In this document: positions 26,016 to 34,523 of the stretch, in pieces
Numbering within the stretch: position 1 is the first letter of the stretch
How the letters are laid out: each line of letters opens with the position of its first letter
Notes under the pieces: generated by a model
Told to the model about the DNA's origin: nothing
What the model saw: the letters and a program-made list of their open reading frames with translations, nothing else
Databases searched by the model: none
Assembly: GCF_025151995.1 (NCBI RefSeq)
Contig: NZ_CP102290.1
Coordinates: 3,162,001-3,226,000, forward strand
DNA from: Ruminococcus gauvreauii
GTDB taxonomy: Bacteria; Bacillota; Clostridia; Lachnospirales; Lachnospiraceae
Direction: 5' to 3'
DNA length: 64,000 nt
Position numbers and translations under genes: made by a program

Positions 26016-26086
26016 ATAAATACAATATGATGCAAAACATAGATAAAATTTGAAAAAATGCACAAAATCTAATAGTTCTGCTTTAT

Positions 26087-26485
26087 TTAATCATCACACC
26101 TCGATTGATCAGGTCCGTGGCCGGTAACATCAGCGATTTTATCAAGTGCTGTGTTTGACAGGAAGACAATTTCTGAGGGTTTTCCCTGTGAAGTCTCACC
26201 TTCCAGAGTCAGTCCATTGTTGTTTTCCTTAAAATCAAGCGGCAGCGTGCGGGTGTAAAGGCGGCCCGTTTCGTCATCCTGAATCTGAAGTGTGACAGAT
26301 GAAGAGCAGATATGATCCGGCAGTTCATAATTTTCATATTGAAGTTCCATCTGTGCATTGACTGCCTGGATGATCTGGGAGTGAAGATCACCTAGTTTTT
26401 CCTGTGTGTCGGCTTTGGCAGCTGCGATGAGATAGTCGATGGTACGTGCCATCTGCAGTTCGATTTCTACATAGGGATTTTTCAT
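26087..26485 (-). CDS. Uncharacterised small protein
   Basis: A 132-residue acidic soluble protein. The first 55 residues are helical (VEIELQMARTIDYLIAAAKA...), the rest look beta-rich. There is no signal peptide and no cysteine cluster. The ATG at 26485 follows GGAAAGGAAG, and a promoter is visible upstream. It lies divergent from the molybdenum enzyme operon. I do not recognise the family. Confidence 0.6.
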   Translation of the reverse strand: MKNPYVEIELQMARTIDYLIAAAKADTQEKLGDLHSQIIQAVNAQMELQYENYELPDHICSSSVTLQIQDDETGRLYTRTLPLDFKENNNGLTLEGETSQGKPSEIVFLSNTALDKIADVTGHGPDQSRCDD

Positions 26486-26524
26486 AATATTCTTCCTTTC
26501 CGGTGCATGCTTATCTTTGTTTTC

Positions 26525-26553
26525 ATTATAAAAGAATCCTGCAGAGATGAAAA
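26525..26553 (-). promoter_or_regulatory. Promoter for the 26087-26485 gene
   Basis: On the minus strand: TTTTCA (26548-26553), a 17-base spacer and TATAAT (26525-26530). Confidence 0.6.
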
Positions 26554-26654
26554 GCATTTTTGCACGGTATTTTTATGTTAGTTCTGCTACTTACGGACAC
26601 AATTTCGGTTACCAGGGAAACGAAAGTCAACGTGATGTTTAAGGAGGTTAATGA

Positions 26655-29390
26655 ATGGTTAAAAAGAGATTAGTAATTAACGGATTATCACGCACTCTGT
26701 TGGTGAATCCAGAAGACTCCCTGGCAAAGGTGCTCCGTGAGCAGCTTCTTCTTACGGGATGTAAGATCGGCTGTGATCAGGGCCAGTGCGGGACGTGTAC
26801 TGTCATTGTAGACGGGAAGGCAGTGCGTTCCTGTATTATGAAGATGGGTAAGGTAAAAGATGACACCGTGATTGAGACGATTGAAGGCATCGGTACACCG
26901 GAAGATCTGCATCCGCTGCAGCTGGCGTGGATGGGTCACGGATGTGCGCAGTGCGGTTTCTGTTCACCTGGCTTTATCATGTCTGCCAAAGTGCTGCTGG
27001 CGGAGAACCCTTCGCCTACGCGTGAGGAGGTACGTCACTGGTTCCAGGTTCACCGCAACCTTTGCCGCTGTACCGGCTATAAACCGCTCGTTGATGCGGT
27101 TATGGACGCAGCGAAAGTCATGCGCGGTGAGATGGTGAAAGAGGACCTGATCTTCAAACCGGTCGGCAATAAGATTCTGGGAACAAGCTATATCCGTCCG
27201 TCGGCTGCTCAGAAAGTTACGGGAACATGGGATTACGGTGCTGACATGGCACTGCAGATGCCGGCAAACACGGCAAGGCTTGCGCTTGTACAGGCGGATA
27301 TTCCGCATGCGCTCCTGAAGGGGATCGATTATTCGGAAGCGGAAAAGATGCCTGGAGTTTACAAGGTTATCACACATAAGGATGTAAAAGGAAAGAACCG
27401 CATCAGCGGGCTGATTACATTTGCCAACAACAAAGGCGACGGGTGGGACCGTCCGATCCTCTGTGACGAGAAGATTTTCCAGATCGGCGATGCGGTTGCC
27501 ATCGTAGCTGCCGACACGGAAGAGCATGCGAAGGAAGCTGCAAAGAAAGTGAAACTGGATCTGGAGGCGCTTCCGGCTTATATGAGCGCGATGGAAGCAA
27601 TCGCTGAGGATGCGATTGAGATCCATCCGGGAACACCGAATATTTATTATGAAACAAATTGTATCAAGGGGGAGGAGACCGCTCCGATCATGGAACGTGC
27701 TCCTTATGTAGCGGAGATCGATGCTTATTCCAGCCGTCAGCCGCACCTGCACATAGAACCCGACTGCGGACTCGCGTATATTGATGATGAAGGCAGACTG
27801 ACCGTGCATTCCAAGAGTATCGGCATTCATCTGCACTCTGCGATGATCACCGCAGGCATCGGCATTGAGCCGGAAAAATTCCGTCTTGTGCAGAATCCGG
27901 CAGGCGGAACCTTCGGCTATAAATTCAGCCCTACAATGGAAGCGCTGCTCGGTGTTGCATGCCTGGCACTGGACGGACGTCCATGTTCACTCGTGTACGA
28001 TCAGTATCAGAATATCACGTATACAGGAAAACGTTCTCCGGCGTTTATGCATATTAAGATGGCAGCGGATGAGAACGGAAAACTGCTGGCAATGGAAGGC
28101 GACAATTATATCGACCATGGTCCTTACTCCGAATTCGGCGATCTGCTGACGATGCGTCTGACACAGTTCACGGGTGCCGGATACGACATCCGCAATATCC
28201 GCAATAAGAGCCAGACCGTATGTACCAACCATGCATGGGGGTCTGCATTCCGCGGATATGGCTCGCCGCAGTCTTTCATGGGATCCGAGGTCTGCATGGA
28301 TGTGCTGGCAGAGAAGATGGGGATTGATCCGTTTGAACTGCGCTACCGCAACATCTACAGAGAAGGAACCGGATGTACAACTCCGACCGGTCAGGAGCCG
28401 GAAGTTTACTGTCTGGAAGAGATGTATGACAAGGCGAGACCGATCTATTATGAAGCAAAAGAGCGCCTCGCAAAGATGAATACGGATAAACTGAAATACG
28501 GTGTCGGATTCGCGGCAGGCGTCTATGGATGCGGTCTGGACGGCAAGGATGGATCGTTTGCCAATATCCAGCTGAATCCGGATGGAACCGTGACGGTGTT
28601 TAACTCCTGGGAGGATCACGGACAGGGGGCGGATATCGGTACGCTGACCATGGCTCATGAGACACTGCGCGAGGCAGGCATCACACCGGATATGATCAAA
28701 CTGGTCATGAATGACACGGCACTGACACCGGCGTCCGGTCCCGCAGGTGGAAGCCGTTCCAACGTTGTGACAGGAAATGCCACACGTGTTGCAGCAGAAA
28801 TGCTGATCAATGCAATGCGGAAACCGGACGGTACCTTCCGTACTTATGATGAGATGGTTGCTGAAAATATTCCGACGTTTTATGAGGGAACCTGGGTAGC
28901 CAGTGCGTGTACAGACTGTGACCTGGAGACAGGACAGGGAGCGCCGTTCTCGAACTACATGTATCAGCTCTTTATTCCGGAAGTGGAAGTAAACGTTGAG
29001 ACTGGTAAGGTTCGTATCATCCGTTTCACAACGGTTTGTGATTTCGGAACGATCATCAATAAGATTGTTGTTGACGGCCAGGTTTACGGCGGCTGTACGC
29101 AGGGATTCGGGCTCGGCCTCTCTGAGGACTTTGAGGATTACAAGAAACATACGACACTTGCCGGCTGCGGAATTCCGTACCCGGAAGATGTACCGGATGA
29201 TTTCAATATCATTTACACAGAGACGCCGAGACCGCTTGGACCGTACGGTGCATCCGGATGTGGTGAAGGTCCTCTTACGGCAGGACACCCGGCTATTTTA
29301 AGTGCGATTTATAACGCGACCGGTGCCAGGATCACAGAAATCCCGGCGAGACCGGAGAAAGTAAAAGCGGCACTGGACGCACTCAAATAG
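26655..29390 (+). CDS. Molybdenum aldehyde oxidoreductase (MOP type, xanthine oxidase family)
   Basis: A 911-residue single-chain molybdenum hydroxylase, very close in length and sequence to Desulfovibrio gigas aldehyde oxidoreductase (907 residues, from memory). Residues 1-80 hold a plant-type 2Fe-2S cluster (CDQGQCGTC), residues 95-150 the helical 2Fe-2S domain (CAQCGFCSPGF and CRCTGY). The rest binds molybdopterin, with GTFGYKFSPT, AFRGYGSPQS and the catalytic glutamate in GCGEGPLT. No FAD domain is present, so an external partner must take the electrons. The start has AAGGAGG. It heads an 18-kb block of cofactor and accessory genes. The substrate is unknown. Confidence 0.93.
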   Translation: MVKKRLVINGLSRTLLVNPEDSLAKVLREQLLLTGCKIGCDQGQCGTCTVIVDGKAVRSCIMKMGKVKDDTVIETIEGIGTPEDLHPLQLAWMGHGCAQCGFCSPGFIMSAKVLLAENPSPTREEVRHWFQVHRNLCRCTGYKPLVDAVMDAAKVMRGEMVKEDLIFKPVGNKILGTSYIRPSAAQKVTGTWDYGADMALQMPANTARLALVQADIPHALLKGIDYSEAEKMPGVYKVITHKDVKGKNRISGLITFANNKGDGWDRPILCDEKIFQIGDAVAIVAADTEEHAKEAAKKVKLDLEALPAYMSAMEAIAEDAIEIHPGTPNIYYETNCIKGEETAPIMERAPYVAEIDAYSSRQPHLHIEPDCGLAYIDDEGRLTVHSKSIGIHLHSAMITAGIGIEPEKFRLVQNPAGGTFGYKFSPTMEALLGVACLALDGRPCSLVYDQYQNITYTGKRSPAFMHIKMAADENGKLLAMEGDNYIDHGPYSEFGDLLTMRLTQFTGAGYDIRNIRNKSQTVCTNHAWGSAFRGYGSPQSFMGSEVCMDVLAEKMGIDPFELRYRNIYREGTGCTTPTGQEPEVYCLEEMYDKARPIYYEAKERLAKMNTDKLKYGVGFAAGVYGCGLDGKDGSFANIQLNPDGTVTVFNSWEDHGQGADIGTLTMAHETLREAGITPDMIKLVMNDTALTPASGPAGGSRSNVVTGNATRVAAEMLINAMRKPDGTFRTYDEMVAENIPTFYEGTWVASACTDCDLETGQGAPFSNYMYQLFIPEVEVNVETGKVRIIRFTTVCDFGTIINKIVVDGQVYGGCTQGFGLGLSEDFEDYKKHTTLAGCGIPYPEDVPDDFNIIYTETPRPLGPYGASGCGEGPLTAGHPAILSAIYNATGARITEIPARPEKVKAALDALK

Positions 29391-29428
29391 CCTATAATTA
29401 ACAGCGGGAAAGAAGTTTCCCCGTCCAT

Positions 29429-29473
29429 GGATGACAGGGATAATCCACAGGTGATTATTTCTGTCATCCTTTT
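29429..29473 (+). terminator. Hairpin after the aldehyde oxidoreductase gene
   Basis: GGATGACAG (29429-29437) pairs with CTGTCATCC (29461-29469), with an inner GATAATC/GATTAT pairing, followed by TTTT. It probably lets only part of transcription pass to the accessory genes. A smaller hairpin lies at 29404-29422. Confidence 0.75.
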
Positions 29474-29503
29474 GCTATCGTGCACAAAAGGGATGTGATA
29501 TTA

Positions 29504-31762
29504 ATGGAAGTCAATCAGCAAAAACTTCATGAACTGGAACAGCTGTGTACACAGGAGCAGCCGCCTGCGGCAATGGCGTCCTGTCCGCTTCATATCAACT
29601 GCCGGGATGTCTGCCGGGCACTGGCACAGGGGGATTTTGACGGGGCGAGGGCTGTCTATGAAAAGGGCGCCGTCTTTCCGGAACTTTTAAGCGCTCTTTG
29701 CGAAGAGCCGTGCAGCGGATCCTGCACAAGAGGAAACTGCGGAGGCAGCCTGCGTCTGCGGGCTCTCGAGAAGGCAGCCGTTCAGTTCGGAAACATAAAA
29801 GAGAAACGCATGTTTCTGCCCAAAAAAACACAGCGGGCAGCTGTGGTAGGAGCCGGTGCCGCGGGAATGGCGGCAGCGCTTGAACTGGGAAAAAAGGGAT
29901 ACGCGGTAACCGTTTATGAAAAAGAAGAAAAAGTGTGGTCATCACTGGAAAAAAATCCCCTCATATCTGAGGATATGCTGAAACGGGAACAGAAACGCCT
30001 CGAAAAGTACCCGATAACCATAAAGACGGGACAGGAAATCATTGATCTCGAAGCGTTGGCGGCTGAATATGATGCGGTAGTCGCTGCATGGGGACTTCGG
30101 AATACAGCGCTGAATGTGAAAAAAGAGGATTTTCAGCTTGGAGAAACAAACCGCTTTGCCTGCGGCGATGCGATACGTGCGGTTAAGGGGCGATTTGTAG
30201 ACGTGTTGGCTGAGGGCAGACGTGCAGCAATCTCAGCAGACCGTTTCCTGAAAAAGGTATCTATGGACGCCGGGCGCGAGCAGGAAGGCGTTTACATTAC
30301 GAGTCTCCATGTCAATACGGCACAGGAGGGGACTGTCGAATCAGAGCTGACCGGGCAGGAGCAGGAAATCACCAGAGAGGCTGCCGTGGCTGAAGCCGGA
30401 CGCTGTCTGGACTGTAAATGTACGGACTGCACAAATGCCTGTGCGTTTATGCGTTATCATAAGGGCTATCCGAAGAAGTATTTAAGGGAGATCTATAATA
30501 ACCTTTCGATTGCCATGGGCACACGTCACGCGAACAGGATGATCAACTCGTGCAGCCTCTGCGGCCAGTGTAAAGAAGTCTGTCCCCATGGACTTGACCT
30601 CGGGGAGGTCATTCGGGAAGCCCGTCAGATCATGGTGGAGAAAGAAAAGATGCCCCCGTCAGCTTTTGAATTTGCACTGAATGACATGCAGTACAGCAAT
30701 TCAGATCGGGTATTTCTGGCAAGACCACAGAATGAAGGAACGAGCGCCTATGCCTTTTTCCCGGGGTGTCAGCTGCCCGCATCTGCACCGAAAGCCGTGG
30801 AAAAAGCGTATGCTGATCTGCGGGAACGGCTGGACGGAGGCGTCGGTCTGATTCTGGGATGCTGCGGTGTGATGGCGGAATGGGCCGGAGAGAAAGGGCA
30901 GTACCGGGAGGCGCTTGAGAAGATTCAAAAAGCCTGGGAGCAGATGGGGAAACCGATCGTGATCGCCGCATGTCCGATGTGTCTCCGGGTGCTTTCCGAA
31001 CAGATTCCCGGCATGGAGTGCAGGGGAGTCTGGGAGGCGTTACTGAATATCGGTCTGCCGCCCTCGTATCGCGGACAACAGAAAACGATGATGATGCATG
31101 ACTCCTGCGGCGCACGCAATGATGCCAAAACACAGGAACAGGTGCGTCAGCTGGCAAAAGCTATGGGGTATGAGCTTCAGGAAGGAAACTACCGTGGGAA
31201 ACAGACGTCCTGCTGCGGGTACGGCGGTTTGGCGCAGATCTCCAATCCTGTAGTTGCGGATCTGATGACGGAGCAATGTCTGGCAGATGGGGCGGATTTC
31301 TATCTGACATACTGCATCAACTGCAGGGATCGTTTTCAGAAAGGCGGAGCCGCCGCGGCTCATATCCTGGAACTGCTCTACGATACGGAGGAAGCATACA
31401 AAAGAGCAAATCCCGGGTATTCACTGCGCCGTGACAACCGGCTGTTTCTTCGCAGTGCAGTGTTGGAAAGATTCTGGGATGAAAAGACGGAGGATGAGGT
31501 ACGGGTGAAACTGCAGTATGATGATCAGGTGAAGCGGATGCTGGAAGAACGGAAAATCCTGGACAGTGATATACGGGCTGTGCTGGCGCGTGCGCGGGAA
31601 GGTTACAGTGTGAGAGACCTAAAAAGCGGATTATCAATTGCGCACCGGCAGGTGGGAAATGTAACATTCTGGGTGTATTACCGTGAAACGAAGGAAGGTG
31701 CTTACGTGATAGAAAAAGCATACGCACACCGGATGACGATATCGAATGAGGGCGGGGGATGA
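29504..31762 (+). CDS. FAD/iron-sulfur/CCG-domain electron transfer protein (DVU_1558-like)
   Basis: A 752-residue fusion. An N-terminal cysteine-rich domain like that of glutamate synthase small subunit (CPLHINCRDVC, CEEPCSGSC) is followed by an FAD-binding Rossmann fold (AAVVGAGAAGMAAALELGKKG). Next come iron-sulfur motifs (CLDCKCTDCTNAC, CSLCGQCKEVCPHG) and two heterodisulfide-reductase-type CCG segments (LGCCG, TSCCGYGG). The second, NADPH-binding Rossmann domain that GltD-like proteins carry seems absent. It likely passes electrons from the aldehyde oxidoreductase to another carrier. Similar fusions sit beside MOP genes in Desulfovibrio. The ATG at 29504 follows AAAGGGATG. Confidence 0.8.
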   Translation: MEVNQQKLHELEQLCTQEQPPAAMASCPLHINCRDVCRALAQGDFDGARAVYEKGAVFPELLSALCEEPCSGSCTRGNCGGSLRLRALEKAAVQFGNIKEKRMFLPKKTQRAAVVGAGAAGMAAALELGKKGYAVTVYEKEEKVWSSLEKNPLISEDMLKREQKRLEKYPITIKTGQEIIDLEALAAEYDAVVAAWGLRNTALNVKKEDFQLGETNRFACGDAIRAVKGRFVDVLAEGRRAAISADRFLKKVSMDAGREQEGVYITSLHVNTAQEGTVESELTGQEQEITREAAVAEAGRCLDCKCTDCTNACAFMRYHKGYPKKYLREIYNNLSIAMGTRHANRMINSCSLCGQCKEVCPHGLDLGEVIREARQIMVEKEKMPPSAFEFALNDMQYSNSDRVFLARPQNEGTSAYAFFPGCQLPASAPKAVEKAYADLRERLDGGVGLILGCCGVMAEWAGEKGQYREALEKIQKAWEQMGKPIVIAACPMCLRVLSEQIPGMECRGVWEALLNIGLPPSYRGQQKTMMMHDSCGARNDAKTQEQVRQLAKAMGYELQEGNYRGKQTSCCGYGGLAQISNPVVADLMTEQCLADGADFYLTYCINCRDRFQKGGAAAAHILELLYDTEEAYKRANPGYSLRRDNRLFLRSAVLERFWDEKTEDEVRVKLQYDDQVKRMLEERKILDSDIRAVLARAREGYSVRDLKSGLSIAHRQVGNVTFWVYYRETKEGAYVIEKAYAHRMTISNEGGG

Positions 31763-31765
31763 GCG

Positions 31766-31987
31766 ATGTCAGAAAAATATTATGAGTCCTGGGATTTTGA
31801 GCCGGGGAGTCTGATTTGTGAAAAATGTCAGGTGCCGATGGAACCGGGGGAGATCGTGCTCCATTATATGGGAAATGATTTTCCGATTCTGATGCCGAAA
31901 TGTCCGGGCTGCGGACAGGCATTTCTTCCGGAGGAGCTCGCTCTTGGAAAAATCTTTCAGGTAGAACAGGCACTGGAGGATAAATAA
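31766..31987 (+). CDS. Small CxxC redox protein (DVU_1557-like)
   Basis: A 73-residue protein with two CxxC pairs (CEKCQ near residue 18 and CPGCGQ near residue 46), like a rubredoxin or zinc-ribbon knuckle. It starts four bases after the flavoprotein stop. In Desulfovibrio a comparable small protein accompanies the same flavoprotein and MOP enzyme. It could be an electron carrier or a zinc-ribbon scaffold. The sequence does not decide which. Confidence 0.72.
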   Translation: MSEKYYESWDFEPGSLICEKCQVPMEPGEIVLHYMGNDFPILMPKCPGCGQAFLPEELALGKIFQVEQALEDK

Positions 31988-32010
31988 CGACGGGAAAGGT
32001 GGGGACGCTG

Positions 32011-32442
32011 ATGGATTTAAAGGAACGTCTGCTGGAACTTGGAATGCAGGGATTTGAGTGCAGTCAGATCATGATGATGATCGCACTGGAGATTGAAGAG
32101 AAAGAAAATCCGGATCTGATCCGTGCGGTGAGCGGACTGACCGGAGGCATGGGCCATGGAGGCGGAACATGCGGTGCGCTGACCGGGGGGTGCTGTGTGC
32201 TGGGGCTGTTCACCGGAAAAGGAGATCCTGAGGAGATGGAGGACAACCGATGTCATGAAATCATTCAGGAGTATACCGACTGGTTTCGTGAACAATATCT
32301 GCCGCAGTATGGAGGCACAGACTGCGTGCAGATCATCGGGGGGGACTTCTCAAAGTGTCTGATGGTGTGTGCACCGATCCTTGAGGAGTGCTGTGGAAAG
32401 ATACTGGAGTTACTGACAGAATATGAGATTTTAGAGGGATAG
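32011..32442 (+). CDS. C-GCAxxG-C-C family protein (DVU_1555-like)
   Basis: A 143-residue protein with the family pattern: a first cysteine in FECSQIMMM, GGTCGALTGGCCVLGL in the middle (here GTCGALTG in place of GCAxxG), and C-terminal cysteines in CLMVCAP and ECCGKI. The conserved cysteines suggest a metal or sulfur site. Members often sit beside redox enzymes and are of unknown function. The ATG at 32011 is preferred over the GTG at 31999, which overlaps the ribosome site AAAGGTGGGG. Confidence 0.78.
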   Translation: MDLKERLLELGMQGFECSQIMMMIALEIEEKENPDLIRAVSGLTGGMGHGGGTCGALTGGCCVLGLFTGKGDPEEMEDNRCHEIIQEYTDWFREQYLPQYGGTDCVQIIGGDFSKCLMVCAPILEECCGKILELLTEYEILEG

Positions 32443-32459
32443 AACAGGTGGAAGACATC

Positions 32460-33083
32460 ATGAAGAACACATACGAAAACTATACCGTAGTCATAGTAGC
32501 CGCAGGCTGCTCAAGAAGAATGAAGAAGTTTAAACCGCTTCTCCCGCTGGGGGACGGCTGTATCCTGGAATCAACCATCAACAGTTTCAGACGTGCCGGT
32601 TTCGGGAACATTGAAGTCGTGGTGGGATATCAGAGACATAAAGTGATTCCGCTCCTTCGTAAAATGAAAGTCCATTATTCGGAAAATAAAGATTATGACG
32701 AGACGGATATGATGGAATCTGTCAGGATCGGGATCCGTGCAGTGAGACCGGAGACGCAGGGGATACTGTTTTGTCCGGGAGATGTACCGCTGATCGCACC
32801 GGAGACGATCGTGCGTGTCGCTGAGACATTTCAGGAGAAACAGCCGAAACTGCTCATTCCTACCTACCGGGGAAAGCCGGGGCACCCGCCGATGTTCTCC
32901 GGGGAAATAATGAGAGAGATTCTGGAATACCGGGGGGAAGAGGGATTGAGAGGAGTTTTCAGACGTTACGGGGACAGTACCTGTTTTCTGGAAGTTGATG
33001 ATGAAGAAATCCTTCAGGATACAGACCTTCCGACTGATTATGAACGGCTGCTGAGGGCGTATGAACTGCGGCAGAAAGGATGA
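32460..33083 (+). CDS. MocA-like NTP transferase (molybdopterin cytidylyltransferase family)
   Basis: A 207-residue MobA/MocA-fold nucleotidyltransferase. The P-loop-like motif is VAAGCSRRMKKFKPLLPLG, and CPGDVPLI is the metal-binding block. It probably transfers CMP to molybdopterin, making the cytosine dinucleotide form used by MOP enzymes. Similar genes (DVU_1551 type) cluster with MOP in Desulfovibrio. The choice of CTP over GTP comes from context and is not read from specificity residues. The ATG at 32460 follows AGGTGGAAG. Confidence 0.8.
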   Translation: MKNTYENYTVVIVAAGCSRRMKKFKPLLPLGDGCILESTINSFRRAGFGNIEVVVGYQRHKVIPLLRKMKVHYSENKDYDETDMMESVRIGIRAVRPETQGILFCPGDVPLIAPETIVRVAETFQEKQPKLLIPTYRGKPGHPPMFSGEIMREILEYRGEEGLRGVFRRYGDSTCFLEVDDEEILQDTDLPTDYERLLRAYELRQKG

Positions 33084-33088
33084 TGAGA

Positions 33089-34207
33089 ATGATCTATCTG
33101 AACAATGCGGCGACCTCCTGGCCGAAGGCAGAGGGGCTTCCGGAATATATGAGGGAAGTGTTTCAGAACCTTCCGGGTCACGGAAACCGTGCAACCCTTG
33201 CCAGCCACGAAGCGGGCCGTACCTGCAGAGGCTATCTGGCGAAACTTTTAAAGGTACGGGATGAGAGCTGTATCGTGTATGCATCCTGTGCCACTCATGC
33301 ATTGAACATGGGATTGCTCGGGTTCCCCTGGAGAGACGGGGACGCCGTACTGACAACGGCTGCAGAACACAATGCGGTGCTGAGGCCGTTATATTTCCTG
33401 CAGAAACATAAAAGGCTCCGGTATCATGTGATGCCGGTTGACAGAAGCGGACGTCTGACGGAGGAGACACTGTCACGGTTCCTGAAGGAGTACCGGCCGC
33501 GGATGCTGGTATTGACCCATGGTTCTAATGTAACGGGGGCGGTCAATGATGCTGCAGGTCTGACGTCACTTGCGAAAGAATATGGCTGTTCGGTTTTTCT
33601 GGACGCTTCACAGACTGCGGGGTTATATCCGGTCGAACCGGAGAACTGGGGTGTTGACCTGGCAGCGGTGACCGGGCATAAGTATCTGCTGGGACCCCAG
33701 GGGACGGGAGCGCTGTACGTTTCCGGGAATACGGAACTGACACCGGTGCTGACGGGAGGGACCGGAATCCGCTCGGACGAGGATGAGATGCCGGATGAGA
33801 TGCCGATCCGTCTTGAGGCGGGAACTCAGAATGAACAGTCCTTAAGCGGTCTCGCGTTCTCCATCGGCTGGGCGGGACAACATCCGATGGATCTTGAGCG
33901 AACACTTGGTTATGTCCGAAGACTGGAAGAGATCCTGCGGGATCTCGGTTGCCGTGTGGCACAGGTGGATGCCGTAAGGACGCCGGTGCTGACCTTTTCA
34001 TCGGATTTTCTGGTGGCGGAGGATATCGGAGATATGCTCGCCGGCGGCTTTGATATTATCTGCCGTACGGGGCTGCACTGCGCGCCGCTGATCTTTCCGG
34101 AGATTGGCATGCCGAAGACTGGCAGCGTGCGTCTCAGCCTGTCCCGGTTCACCACGGAGGAGGAGATCGCGGAGACGGAGGAGGCGTTAAAGGCGGTGCT
34201 GACATGA
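33089..34207 (+). CDS. Class V aminotransferase, cysteine desulfurase-like
   Basis: A 372-residue PLP enzyme. IYLNNAATSWPK opens the chain, the PLP lysine lies in VTGHKYLLGPQGTG, and the active-site cysteine of desulfurases is present in RTGLHCAPL. SufS-type enzymes are slightly longer. In this block it could supply the sulfur that becomes the Mo=S ligand, passed to XdhC, as desulfurases do for xanthine dehydrogenase. The ATG at 33080 is an alternative start that overlaps the previous gene. 33089 has better spacing to AAAGG. Confidence 0.82.
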   Translation: MIYLNNAATSWPKAEGLPEYMREVFQNLPGHGNRATLASHEAGRTCRGYLAKLLKVRDESCIVYASCATHALNMGLLGFPWRDGDAVLTTAAEHNAVLRPLYFLQKHKRLRYHVMPVDRSGRLTEETLSRFLKEYRPRMLVLTHGSNVTGAVNDAAGLTSLAKEYGCSVFLDASQTAGLYPVEPENWGVDLAAVTGHKYLLGPQGTGALYVSGNTELTPVLTGGTGIRSDEDEMPDEMPIRLEAGTQNEQSLSGLAFSIGWAGQHPMDLERTLGYVRRLEEILRDLGCRVAQVDAVRTPVLTFSSDFLVAEDIGDMLAGGFDIICRTGLHCAPLIFPEIGMPKTGSVRLSLSRFTTEEEIAETEEALKAVLT

Positions 34208-34506
34208 GAGAATATTTTACATGTAAGAAAGCAGAGAATTGTTTCGCTAATGCAAAATCCTTCCACTATCTATTAGAACGTCCGATCGATGAATCCATGC
34301 TGGAGAGGTTTTCCGAATGGGGAAATCTTACGGTAAAGCGGAATTTCCGGCGCCCGTTTTTTATGATGGAGACGGCAGACGGCGTTAAGACAAAAGGGAT
34401 TCTGAACGATGTGATATTAAAAGCCGGTTTTGCAGAGGATGGGTGGGAGGAACAAAAACAGAAATTTGAACAGCAGCTTTCCGGAATTTTGGAAAAACTG
34501 CCATGA
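34204..34506 (+). CDS. Unrecognised 100-residue protein in the MOP block
   Basis: A small soluble protein with two cysteines at its N-terminus (CKKAENC), many aromatic and charged residues, and a helical C-terminus. Its start overlaps the stop of the desulfurase homologue by four bases (ATGA), and its end is followed closely by the radical SAM gene. So it is a true member of the operon. The two-cysteine start could bind a metal or carry a persulfide. No known family was recognised. Confidence 0.7.
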   Translation: MREYFTCKKAENCFANAKSFHYLLERPIDESMLERFSEWGNLTVKRNFRRPFFMMETADGVKTKGILNDVILKAGFAEDGWEEQKQKFEQQLSGILEKLP

Positions 34507-34523
34507 CGGCAGGAGGAAGAGTT

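Noticed and set aside
27987..29288. 433-codon minus-strand frame opposite the aldehyde oxidoreductase
   Set aside because: It mirrors codon bias of the strong plus-strand gene. The translation is rich in C, R, H and S with no domain, and no start signal was found.
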